This document shows, piece by piece, positions 4,659 through 13,400 of a DNA stretch of 15,513 bases. Position numbers and translations under genes: made by a program. Source of the stretch: JBBDXA01 sp040902585 (GTDB lineage: Bacteria; Planctomycetota; Phycisphaerae; Phycisphaerales; Phycisphaeraceae); NCBI GenBank assembly GCA_040902585.1, contig JBBDXA010000208.1, positions 1 to 15,513 on the forward strand. The letters run 5' to 3'. Within the stretch, counting starts at the first letter, position 1; every line of letters starts with the position of its first letter. A model generated the notes under the pieces. The model had not been told where the DNA came from. It worked only from the letters and a program-made list of their open reading frames with translations, and made no database searches.

Positions 4659-7370
4659 ATGCAATTCAGTTCAGTTCATTTGGAACCGCATTCTCACCTG
4701 CCGTCTTATCTCACCCACTCGCGATGGTCAATGCTCCGGGTGTGCATGAAATCCCTCCTTGTGATGCCTCGCAATTCCCGAATGCTTCTTGGCCTGATCT
4801 TGGTGGCTCAGTTGCTCATTCCAATAAGTTCCGTGCTGGCTGCCGGCAACAGTTCGGGTAGCTTCTACACTGGAAGTGGTAGCTTTGGCGGAAGTGGTAG
4901 CTTTGGCATCCCATCGAACTGGTCGACACTTCAAGTCCCGACTTCAAGTGATAACGTAGTGTTTCCCCATGAAGGAGGAAGCGTAACGGTTACTTTCGGT
5001 GGCACAAGTCGACAGGTTCGCAGTGCCACAGTTAGGCCCACAGCTTCATCAGGCTCTTTACCTGGCCTGGGCAGCGTGGAATTGAGTCTGAATGGCAATG
5101 TATTCGATGTCACGGAAAAGCTCGTCGTCGAGAGCGACTCCCGTCTGAACGTTCAGAGTGCAACGCAGTTGAGCATTGCCGGCGGCACTGTCACGGCCCC
5201 CGTGCTGGACGTGACCGGCGTGCCGGGTTTCTTGGGCGATGCGGTGGTCCGCCTTCAGAATCCGGCAGCGGACCTGCGGGTGTTACAGGATCTAACGCTG
5301 GAGGGGGGAACACTCCGAGTATTCGACGGCACGGTCATGGTCGGCAATGTTGACAGTCGCCCGGCCAATGATTCGATGGTGATCGGGCCGGGCGGTCGAG
5401 TCGTGCTGAGGGGTGTCGAGAATGGACCGGCCGGCCGAATCGATCTGAATGCCGCTTCCCTTGCCGCGCCCGGGGCACTGGCGATTCAAGCGGGGGGAGA
5501 ACTGCACGCCGACCGCGGGTGGGTCTTCGGACATGTGGAGAATGAGGGAAGGATCGTGGTCGAGGGGCCTATGGAAGGGTCTACTGTTCCCGGGCTTCAG
5601 ATCGTCGGTAGCTTCAATCAGACGGCATTTGGGGACCTCGCCGTGACGTTGCGGTCGACGTCCGGCCCTACAGTTCATGTGGAGACCCTTCCAGGAGCGA
5701 CCAGTTCGCTGGGCGGTACGCTGAACGTGGTGACGACGGGCATGATGCCTGAGGCGGGTGATCGTTTCACGCTACTGCGTTTCACGCCAGAATCGCAGGC
5801 GTTCTCAGGAAGGTTCCATGTGAGCGAAGGGGTTCACGAGACGCTTGCTGGGTCGGACGTTTTCCTGGGGTTGGACTACAAGCCAGCGGTCACGGGTGCT
5901 CTCCGCGACGATGGAACCTATGTCAATGCTATCGCCCTCACGGTCCCCAAGAAGGCAGACGGGACGCCGCTATCTGCGGATACTGCGAAGAAGAACCTTA
6001 TCCTTGTCACGCATGGTACGACAAGCCTGATGAATTTCGAGAATAGCGAGACGAAGTCCGGAATGATCGTCGACGAGAAAATTACGTCCGTGGCGTTCCG
6101 GATGAACGACTTCATCCAGAACTTCAACAGCCTACGAATCAACCCGTCGGACCATCTGGATTGGGAAGTCGCGGTCTTTGACTGGCGCGAGTTCTCAACA
6201 ACTTTAAACCCCGCGAACGGTGACAAGACGTATGATCCGTTTGAATCGGCACGCGTCGGCCAGCAGATCGGTTACAGCCTTGCGGAATGGATGTCCAGCA
6301 ATGGGTTGGATAATTACAACTCGATCCATCTGCTCAGTCACAGCTCTGGGTCTTGGTTGATCGAGGGACTCGGCGATCGATTAATTGAACTGAATGGGGC
6401 CTCGGCTCCCGAACTTCACCTGACGTTCTTCGACACGTTCTACCCTCCCGCACATACGTTTACCGATCTCGGTGAGTTAGGGGAGTTGATCGCGTCCAAA
6501 CCGAACAACACGCTTGAACAGTACGTCGATCGCGCCATCTGGGGCACCCAAGAGACGCTGGTGCATGCAATCAACTTCGACGTAACGGGACTTCGCGGGG
6601 TAACACTGAACCCGTTAAGTGCGCATGCGTGGCCATACGACTGGTATGCGGAGACGATCAGCCATCTCTCAACGCCACGAACCGGCGATGGATGCAATGG
6701 CTCACCTGATTGTGTTTCCTCGCTCTGGGGTTTCGTGCGATCTCCCCTTTATCGCGATTTTATGGCACTGACCGGCGCGGCCCAGTCTGGCAGCGAGCCT
6801 TGGGTCGCCGGCAAACGATACGTATTCATACCCACAGGGGGGGCTGGCGCTTTGATGGTAATCGGCGATGTCATCTACAGAACTGATGACGATCTTGTAT
6901 CGCTCGTCTTCAACGCCAGTGGCAGTGTGCAACTACAAGATGGCTCCTTCATTCTGACGACGCAAAGCCCCGCCATTCTTGATCTGGAGATCGACTTCAC
7001 TGACTCGGTCAACTTCATGAACTTCACCGGCGAGTTCCTTTCCGACGCCCAAGGCGTTCTGAGCGTTTTTGTCGAAGGTGAATTGGTCGGTCTGATTTCC
7101 GAGGAATTGGCGTTCGGTCCACTCGACAGCGGCGACTTGTTTCTCGGCAAGGATTATCTGCCCGGGACTTATACCGTCCGATTCCATCTTGAACGAGAGG
7201 GTGACATCGCTTCGAGCTTCCGCCTCGACTCACTGCGATTCGGCTTCGCTCAGACGGAGGTTGTCGACTTAGCGGCGGAACCGGTCCCCGAGCCGGGGAT
7301 GGCCATGCTGCTCTTAGTGAGTTGCGCGGCATTGTCTCGACGAAGGTGTCGTTTGAGCGCCGCAGATTAG
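4659..7370 (+). CDS. PEP-CTERM surface protein with beta-rich N-half and lipase-like alpha/beta-hydrolase
   Basis: 903 residues. A long N-region precedes the hydrophobic segment at residues 43-61 (LLGLILVAQLLIPISSVLAA), so it is exported. Residues 64-80 are Gly/Ser repeats followed by a W..VP...DNVVF motif typical of autotransporter-like beta-helix stretches; residues 80-430 are beta-rich and Gly-rich. From residue 445 an alpha/beta-hydrolase begins: LILVTHG with H452-G453 (oxyanion region), VAVFDWRE, nucleophile elbow LLSHSSGSW with S562, then D592 (TFFDTFYPP) and H656 (SAHAWPYDWY), in the order of a lipase/esterase triad. The elbow has Ser instead of the usual first Gly. A beta-sandwich-like part follows, then VPEP (876-879), a hydrophobic stretch and RRRCR: a PEP-CTERM sorting signal cut by an exosortase, which is not in this window. 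Substrate unknown; a lipid, ester or surface polymer is plausible. It is followed by a glycosyltransferase. Confidence 0.85.
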   Translation: MQFSSVHLEPHSHLPSYLTHSRWSMLRVCMKSLLVMPRNSRMLLGLILVAQLLIPISSVLAAGNSSGSFYTGSGSFGGSGSFGIPSNWSTLQVPTSSDNVVFPHEGGSVTVTFGGTSRQVRSATVRPTASSGSLPGLGSVELSLNGNVFDVTEKLVVESDSRLNVQSATQLSIAGGTVTAPVLDVTGVPGFLGDAVVRLQNPAADLRVLQDLTLEGGTLRVFDGTVMVGNVDSRPANDSMVIGPGGRVVLRGVENGPAGRIDLNAASLAAPGALAIQAGGELHADRGWVFGHVENEGRIVVEGPMEGSTVPGLQIVGSFNQTAFGDLAVTLRSTSGPTVHVETLPGATSSLGGTLNVVTTGMMPEAGDRFTLLRFTPESQAFSGRFHVSEGVHETLAGSDVFLGLDYKPAVTGALRDDGTYVNAIALTVPKKADGTPLSADTAKKNLILVTHGTTSLMNFENSETKSGMIVDEKITSVAFRMNDFIQNFNSLRINPSDHLDWEVAVFDWREFSTTLNPANGDKTYDPFESARVGQQIGYSLAEWMSSNGLDNYNSIHLLSHSSGSWLIEGLGDRLIELNGASAPELHLTFFDTFYPPAHTFTDLGELGELIASKPNNTLEQYVDRAIWGTQETLVHAINFDVTGLRGVTLNPLSAHAWPYDWYAETISHLSTPRTGDGCNGSPDCVSSLWGFVRSPLYRDFMALTGAAQSGSEPWVAGKRYVFIPTGGAGALMVIGDVIYRTDDDLVSLVFNASGSVQLQDGSFILTTQSPAILDLEIDFTDSVNFMNFTGEFLSDAQGVLSVFVEGELVGLISEELAFGPLDSGDLFLGKDYLPGTYTVRFHLEREGDIASSFRLDSLRFGFAQTEVVDLAAEPVPEPGMAMLLLVSCAALSRRRCRLSAAD
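4872..4907 (+). repeat. 18-bp perfect tandem repeat coding GSGSFG twice
   Basis: GGAAGTGGTAGCTTTGGC occurs twice with no gap, just after the signal peptide of the PEP-CTERM protein. A related shorter copy (GGTAGCTTC) precedes it. It makes a flexible Gly/Ser/Phe linker that can change length by slippage. Confidence 0.85.
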
Positions 7371-7379
7371 TCAATCTGC
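7362..7379 (+). terminator. Hairpin over the stop codon of the PEP-CTERM gene
   Basis: GCAGATT and AATCTGC form a perfect 7-bp stem with a 4-base AGTC loop. The TAG stop (7368-7370) sits at the top of the stem. No U-tract follows (CGGCTCC), so it is a weak intrinsic terminator at best and may instead protect the mRNA 3' end. Confidence 0.35.
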
Positions 7380-7412
7380 CGGCTCCTTATTCTGAGAAAC
7401 TAAGGGGAGTAG

Positions 7413-7469
7413 GTGTTACAACCCCGTGGACACAAAGCTAATTGCCGAATTTCTATTTCAGGTCGATAA
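7413..7469 (+). other. 18-codon ORF with strong RBS across the glycosyltransferase start
   Basis: AAGGGGA at 7402-7408 lies 5 bases before GTG 7413. The frame runs 18 codons to TAA 7467-7469, overlapping the first codons of the glycosyltransferase in another frame. It may be a leader ORF feeding the downstream gene by reinitiation, or the true start of that gene broken by a frameshift. Confidence 0.3.
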
Positions 7470-9121
7470 AGTGCCTTAGGGAGAATCCGTACGTTCTCAT
7501 CATACTGGGAGCCCTTGTTATTCGTATCGTGGCTCTCGTAAACGTGCCGTCAGCATGGTTCTTCCCAGATGAGATGCGATATTTAGAGCAGTACCGACCG
7601 CACTTCGACCCCGAAGGCAATAAAGTAGACCGTTCTGGGTATTCGCTGGTTCAACCAGTTTGGCCGATTCTCATTTCAACAGTCTCAGAGTGGACGGGTA
7701 AGGAAGGTACGGCTTCTTACAGGTGGTGCCTTCTACTGACGAGTCTCTTTTCAGTTCTTCTTGCCTGGCCGATGTTCTTTTTGACCAAGGAACTGGCAGG
7801 GAAGCGGTTGGCTTTGATTGCGGCTGCCACAGTCGTCATGTTACCTAGTTCGTTTATCTACAGCCTGAGCGTGCTTCCAGAGGCCGCCTTTACATTATCG
7901 ACTACATTCTTTTTCTGGAGCACGCTTCTATGGTCGAAAAATAGAAGTATTCGCAATATCCTGTTCGTCGTCTTGTCAGCGTCCGCAGCATTCATGCTCA
8001 AGCCACCAGGCGTCGTGTTGTTTATTTCGGCGACCATAATGATTCTGTGGGATTGCGCCGATCGATTCGGTTTGTCCTGGCGATTCCGCATCTGTGGAGT
8101 GCTGGGGATTGTGTGCGGTCTCGTTGCTGTTGGAGCGGGGCTTGTACAAGGATTGCGGATTACTTTCATCACCAATCAGACGAGCTTGGCCCAACAGTGG
8201 GCTCGGGAGCTGTCTGATCCAAATACGATCGCAGCCCTGGCCGCCAGATTTGTGAAAGCACTGTCGTATTTACATGTTGCAACATTTGGCTTGGGAATGC
8301 CGAGCGTGCTCTTGGTCATTATTCTTGTATTACAGGGTCATGGGAAGCGCTTTCTTCGTCGGCTGTTGGGCCCTTGGTTGATAGTGGTAGTGGGGTATAT
8401 TGTAATTGGCGATCTGATTCTGTATCTAGAGGATCATTCGGCTATATATATCTATGGGCGGTACATTGATCGTAGCTTGCCGGTCATTTTTGTCGTGGTA
8501 TTTTGGATACTGAGAGTATCCTCTAGAACGGATGTGTTGAGGCGAAGATTCGCGGCGCTTGTTGTCGCAAGTTGGATACTGACGGCGGTTCTCGCGCCCA
8601 GCGAAGATTTGATCTATGCCAATAACCTCGGGTATTGGACATGGTTCCAGCTCCACCGCAACTCTTCTATTGTCGGCGTGGTATTGGGTGTTTGCCTTTC
8701 TGTCATGCTCTTTCATGTGTCAGTGAGGCTGCGAGGGTTTGTGTCATATGGGCTGTGGGTATTTGTTCTTGTGGTGTCTTTACTGTTCCCCGTTGTGCGT
8801 CTATTCAAGCACTTCAGCGAATCGAACCAATGGCGCGCTGAGGTCTCTCGGCTTTCGATGGGCATTTCGTCTGAGAAGGTAGGGGAAAGTAACGTTGTGG
8901 TCTGGCTGGACCCAACCATATGGGCTGATAGTGAAGGTACCAGCACCTATGTCATGCACGTGCCACATTTGCTTGAGTTTTACGATTCGAGATTGGATTG
9001 CCTGATTCCGTCATATCAGCATACGTTCAATCTCGGTGATATGATTCTTTCGAGGAGAGGCGGTCTCCCGCTAAGAGTTGTTGTTGAGCAAGGCGATCTC
9101 TGCATCTACATTGTTGATTAG
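7442..9121 (+). CDS. Polytopic GT-C type glycosyltransferase (PMT/ArnT-like)
   Basis: 559 residues if TTG 7442 is used; TAA immediately precedes it in frame, so nothing longer is possible. The first membrane segment (residues 17-34) is followed by WFFPDEMRYLE with D43-E44, the acidic pair in the first external loop that marks GT-C enzymes using polyprenyl-phosphate sugars. Many hydrophobic helices follow, with PSSFIYSLSVLPEAAF near residue 140, where family members have a conserved helix-loop. The last 100 residues form a soluble tail ending CIYIVD. It probably sits in the inner membrane and moves a sugar from a lipid carrier to a protein, lipid or glycan outside; acceptor and sugar are unknown. 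It could modify the PEP-CTERM protein made just upstream. Base composition is clearly lower in GC than the flanking operons, with many A/T third positions, suggesting separate acquisition. It has no good Shine-Dalgarno of its own. Confidence 0.8.
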   Translation: MPNFYFRSIKCLRENPYVLIILGALVIRIVALVNVPSAWFFPDEMRYLEQYRPHFDPEGNKVDRSGYSLVQPVWPILISTVSEWTGKEGTASYRWCLLLTSLFSVLLAWPMFFLTKELAGKRLALIAAATVVMLPSSFIYSLSVLPEAAFTLSTTFFFWSTLLWSKNRSIRNILFVVLSASAAFMLKPPGVVLFISATIMILWDCADRFGLSWRFRICGVLGIVCGLVAVGAGLVQGLRITFITNQTSLAQQWARELSDPNTIAALAARFVKALSYLHVATFGLGMPSVLLVIILVLQGHGKRFLRRLLGPWLIVVVGYIVIGDLILYLEDHSAIYIYGRYIDRSLPVIFVVVFWILRVSSRTDVLRRRFAALVVASWILTAVLAPSEDLIYANNLGYWTWFQLHRNSSIVGVVLGVCLSVMLFHVSVRLRGFVSYGLWVFVLVVSLLFPVVRLFKHFSESNQWRAEVSRLSMGISSEKVGESNVVVWLDPTIWADSEGTSTYVMHVPHLLEFYDSRLDCLIPSYQHTFNLGDMILSRRGGLPLRVVVEQGDLCIYIVD

Positions 9122-9305
9122 CATGGTGCAAATTGAGCGTGACCTCCCGTTAGCAAACCCAAACCCGCAACCACCCGGCTCACGGACTTCGCTTAATTCC
9201 CAGCCAAGAACCCGTAGCTCCCTGTTCCAAACCCGTCAAGTTGTTAAACGCGAGAAATAGTCGCGCGCGTTTTCGAGGCCGATTTGGGGCCCATTTCGGC
9301 GCGGT

Positions 9306-9411
9306 CTACGTTCGCGTAACTGCTTGTAAATCAGCAGCTTGACCTTGTTAGCTCATTTTTCGAGGGGACGCAGAGGCGCGCGACTTTCTGCAATGTCGCG
9401 CGCGAACGTAG
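9306..9411. repeat. 106-bp segment bounded by perfect 11-bp inverted repeats
   Basis: CTACGTTCGCG at 9306-9316 is the exact reverse complement of CGCGAACGTAG at 9401-9411. The right arm overlaps the GC-rich hairpin at 9376-9403. Also inside is CTGCT...AGCAG with an 8-base loop (near 9320-9337). This could be a miniature element, a recombination site or a folded RNA. Confidence 0.5.
9376..9403. repeat. Strong GC hairpin, 9-bp stem
   Basis: GCGCGCGAC (9376-9384) pairs perfectly with GTCGCGCGC (9395-9403) around a 10-base loop. A third copy of GTCGCGCGC lies at 9260-9268 and could pair with the same left arm, giving two exclusive foldings. No U-tract follows, so it is not a normal terminator. 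Confidence 0.6.
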
Positions 9412-9632
9412 GCGCGCCCAAGGCCGTTGAAATGTCTGTCACAATGACCGGTTTTGTCGATGCAGGATCTTCCCGTAACTCACCCGATAAGTCCCTCAAT
9501 GAACCCGAGTTGAGCACGGCTTTTTCCGCCACCGGCGGATGAGGGATATGATGTCTGCTTGACATGTACCGGTCTACCACCGCCGCCCCCCCAGCCGCCT
9601 CAATTCGAACTGAATTTTACATGGAGTGATTC

Positions 9633-10370
9633 ATGATGCCGCGTTGCCTGTTCGCCGCCGCCATGCTTGGTCTGGCCCTCATCTCAGTCTCCTTCGCCGA
9701 GCCGATCCCGGCACCGGCGGAGCCTGACGGAATGAAAAAGCTCTTCAACGGCAAGGACCTCACCGGCTGGGATGGTGATCCCCGGCTCTGGTCGGTCAAG
9801 GACGGCGTCATCCGCGGCGAGACCACCAAGGAAAAGAGCGCCAAGGGCAATACCTTCCTCGTCTGGACCGAGGGCAAGACGAAAGACTTCGAACTGCGCC
9901 TCTCCTTCCGCTGCAACGCAGCCAACAACTCGGGCATCCAGTACCGATCCAAAGTGGATGAGGGCAACAAGTGGCGCGTGCGCGGCTATCAGCATGAGAT
10001 CCGCAATGAGAACAAGCTGCCCAACGTCTCGGGTTTCATCTACGACGAAGGCGGACTGGCAGGCGGACGCGGACGGACCTGCCTGGTCGGCGAAAAGGCG
10101 GTCTACGGCAAGGACAAGAAGAAGGAGGTCACGGGCACACTCATCACATCAGAGGAGTACGAAAAACTGTTCAAGCTTGATGAGTGGAACGATGTGATCA
10201 TCATCGCCAGGGGCAATCACATTCAGCATTACATGAACGGTCGCCTGGTGCTCGACTTCACCGACAATCACCCCAGCGCCCTGAGCGACGGTGTGCTTGC
10301 TTTGCAACTACATGCCGGCGCACCGATGTGGGTCGAGTTCAAGGACATTCGCATCCGCGAGGTCAAGTAA
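9633..10370 (+). CDS. Secreted DUF1080 protein (3-keto-disaccharide hydrolase family)
   Basis: 245 residues from ATG 9633 (a second ATG follows directly), with GGAG 6 bases upstream. Residues 1-22 (MMPRCLFAAAMLGLALISVSFA) are a signal peptide. The rest is one DUF1080 domain, concanavalin-A-like beta-sandwich: FNGKDLTGW at about 36-44, the WSVKDGVIRGE strand, NNSGIQYRS near residue 100, and NHIQHYMNGRLVLDF followed by LALQLHAGAPMWVEFKDIRIRE at the end, all typical. Family members act on oxidised (3-keto) glycosides or are laminarinase-like; exact substrate is unknown. It opens a unit with the cytochrome/DUF1592 and DUF1552 genes, 58 bases before the next ATG, and all three are exported. Confidence 0.9.
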   Translation: MMPRCLFAAAMLGLALISVSFAEPIPAPAEPDGMKKLFNGKDLTGWDGDPRLWSVKDGVIRGETTKEKSAKGNTFLVWTEGKTKDFELRLSFRCNAANNSGIQYRSKVDEGNKWRVRGYQHEIRNENKLPNVSGFIYDEGGLAGGRGRTCLVGEKAVYGKDKKKEVTGTLITSEEYEKLFKLDEWNDVIIIARGNHIQHYMNGRLVLDFTDNHPSALSDGVLALQLHAGAPMWVEFKDIRIREVK

Positions 10371-10428
10371 GCATTTTTGTTTTCACTCATTTGCCACGGG
10401 CAAACCATCCGCACCTGATTCAGACGAC

Positions 10429-13400
10429 ATGATGAAATCGAATCGTATCATCCAACTCTCAGGTGCCCTGCTCTGCATGCCCGGCGGCCTTACTCCGATG
10501 GCCCGGAGTCTGGCCTGCGTGTTGATGTTCGTTCTGTTGTTCGTCGCCCAGGCTGGTGCTGCCCCTCTGCTTGAGGCTGATAAAGAAGTTCCGTTGCTAC
10601 TGGGGAAATACTGTTCAACCTGTCACGGCCCCAAGCGGCAAAAGGGGGATGTTCGCATCGACACGCTTGGCGTTTTGGATTTGCCTGCACGGTTGGATGT
10701 GCTGAACAAAATCCAGGAACAGGTTTATCTGGGCGACATGCCGCCGGAGGACGAATTGCAGCCAACCGCGACGGAGCGGGCGCTGCTGAACGATTGGCTG
10801 TCGAAAGAGCTTGGCAAACACAAGGCTTCCAAGTTGGAACAGAAGCTACAGAAGCCTGAGTATGCCAACTATGTGGATCATGAAAAGCTGTTTTCCGGTG
10901 AGTACCGGAACTTGCCAGGCTTTACCCATGACCGCCGCTGGTTGATCAGTGAATATATATTCAATGCGAAGTTTCAAAGGCTCCTGGAAAACCAGACCCG
11001 TGGCAAGCATGGCGGACAGATGACGGTCGTCCAGGGTGGCAGCAGGATTCAGGGCCTGAGCCTGACCAATCCATTTCTTTTGCCCAATCGTTCGGGAGTG
11101 AGGTATTACGCCAACGAGGACCTGACCGGCGGTCACCTGTCGAGCATGCTGACCAATGCGCAGAAGACATCTGTCTACATCACCGACTACCTCGTCAAAC
11201 GAAAGAACGGCAAGTACCTGCCCGCCATCAGCAGGATCATGGAACTGGAGGACAAGCATCAGGCCACGCTTGCCTCTCGCCGATCGTTTCTGACCAGCTT
11301 CATCGACCGGGTCTGCGCTGATCTCTATGGCAGCAAAAACGATTCGCTTTTGCCCACGTTCACACCGGTGAAACTCGCTGAGCCTGAAGGCCTGAAGGAA
11401 GGCGAGACCTACAAGAAGGCTCCGTTTCAAGTTGCCCACAACATGCTCAAGGCTTTGGAGGGAGACACCACGGTCCATCAATTTCTGCTGGACCCGCAGC
11501 GCACGAAAATGTCCGATGAAGATTTTCAGTTGCTGTGCGAGCGGACATGGTTCTATTACGGTGACCATGAGCGCACCATTCAGGGGCGCGTGACGATTCT
11601 GCGCGATTACCTGCCAGAGATTCGCGAAGTGGTGGCCAAGGACAGCCGCAAGATCAAGCTGGTGGAATACAAGCTTCTCGATCCTGCGGAGATGGAAATC
11701 ATTCGCGGCTCGATCAGGAAGCATCGCAGCCAGGGCGACCGGTATATTCAGATCATCGAAAAATGCATGGCGGACTGGGAGAAGCAATTCCAGCAGGAGC
11801 GCATCGCTGCGGGGCAGCCGACGGATGAACTACTTCTGGAACTGATCGAGCAACTGTTCGTGCAGATTCTGGAGCGATCTCCGGAGTCAGTCGAGACCCA
11901 GGAATTTCTGGCCCTGGCCAAGTCCTACACAAACTCGCTGGGCAGGCTCAAGGCCATCCAGAAACTCATTCAGACACTCATCCTTTCAAGCGAGTTCGCC
12001 TACCGCTCGGAGTTTGGCGCGGGTGAACCGGACCAGCACGGTCGGCGAATGCTCTCGCCTCACGATGCCAGCTATTCAATCGCCTACGCCCTGACCGACC
12101 AGAGCCCCGATGCTGAGTTGGCGGAGGCAGCCAGGACCGGCAGACTCGCAACACGCGAAGACTACAAGCGAGAGGTCGTGCGCATCCTCAAGAAGCGCGA
12201 CACGTACTATCTGATCGATCCCTTCCTCGCTGACCGCAGCTTTGCCGACAACACCACGGACACCGCCATCCGAAAGTTGCGGTTCATCCGCGAGTTCTTC
12301 GGTTACCCCGCTGCCCTGACCATCTTCAAAGATGAAAAACGTTTCGGCGGCGATCGACTGGGCGATGCGACCGCCCGCCTTCTGAGCGAGACCGATCGCA
12401 GCGTCGATTTCATCCTTCAGAAGGATCGCAATGTCTTCGAAGAACTGCTCACCACCGACAAGTTCTACGTCTATCACGATGGCGACAACGAGCGGATGCA
12501 GGCGGCCTCCGACCGGATCAAAAAAATCTACGACTACTTCAAAGACCACGACTGGAAAAACTTCAAAAAGGAAGATCTCCTCACGCACCGCGACTTCCTC
12601 AAGGAAGTGAAGATGCGCAACATCGACCCGGACAAACCGGATTCAGGCACCCGCCAGGGCTCGCCGATCCAACTGTTCAAGATGTCGATGACTTCCATCA
12701 CCGCCCGCCTGGACAAGGGCCAGAAAGAGGCAGCCCCCTTCGATCTCTTCCGCGGCTACGGCTACGACTTCATGGTCGGCTACAACGTCTCCACCTTCTT
12801 CAACATCAGCCTGGATAACTGGGACTACCAGACCATTCAGCCCGCCAAGGTCGCTCACCGCAAAGGCCTGCTCACGCATCCCGCCTGGCTGATCGCACAT
12901 GCCCAGAACACTGAAACCGACCCCGTGCATCGCGGCAAATGGGTGCGCGAAAAACTCCTGGCTGGCACCATTCCCGACATCCCCATCACCGTCGATGCGG
13001 CCATCCCCGAGGATCACGACAAGACCCTGCGCGCCCGTCTGGCCAGCGCGACGGAGAACAGTTACTGCTGGCGTTGCCACGAACGCATGAATCCTCTGGG
13101 CTATGCTTTTGAAAGTTACGATGACTTCGGTCGCTACAGGCTTCAGGAGTCGCTGGAATATCCGAAGCATCTGATCAAGAAGAACCCGGATGAATGGAAG
13201 CTGCTCTCGGACACGCGGGACATCTACAATACGATGCCGGTTGATTCGACGGGCTACCTCAGTGGAACAGGCGACGACTCGCTGGACGGCCCGGTCAAGG
13301 ATGCGATGGACCTTGCGGACCGGCTGGGCAAGTCGCGTCGCGTTCGTCAGTCGATCATTCGTCATGCCTTCCGATATTTCATGGGCCGCAACGAGACCCT

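Larger units (their letters stand above)
9122..9632. other. 510-bp noncoding stretch with inverted repeats
   Basis: No recognisable gene. Frames of 67 codons (plus, 9339-9542) and 75 codons (minus, 9353-9580) overlap each other and look random. The stretch holds several CG-alternating words (GTCGCGCGC at 9260 and 9395, its complement at 9376), an 11-bp inverted repeat bounding 9306-9411, and GGCGCGCC at 9411-9418. The last 150 bases resemble a degraded gene leader rather than a normal promoter. It separates the low-GC glycosyltransferase from the GC-rich DUF1080 operon, so it could be a recombination scar. Confidence 0.5.

Noticed and set aside
4299..4664. 121-codon minus-strand frame in the region before the PEP-CTERM gene
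   Set aside because: Translation has no domain or membrane pattern, and the region reads as a promoter/leader of the plus-strand gene.
9316..9345. tRNA-like string GCTTGTAAATCAGCAG that resembles tRNA anticodon arms or integrase attachment sites
   Set aside because: No acceptor stem, D-arm or T-arm (GGTTCGA) around it, and no integrase gene in the window.
9339..9580. Two overlapping short frames on opposite strands
   Set aside because: No recognisable family, no Shine-Dalgarno, random-looking composition; treated as noncoding.
10846..11787. 313-codon minus-strand open frame (also 12643-13605 and 14279-15037)
   Set aside because: All lie antisense to the cytochrome and DUF1552 genes, a usual effect of GC-rich codon use; no domain motifs.
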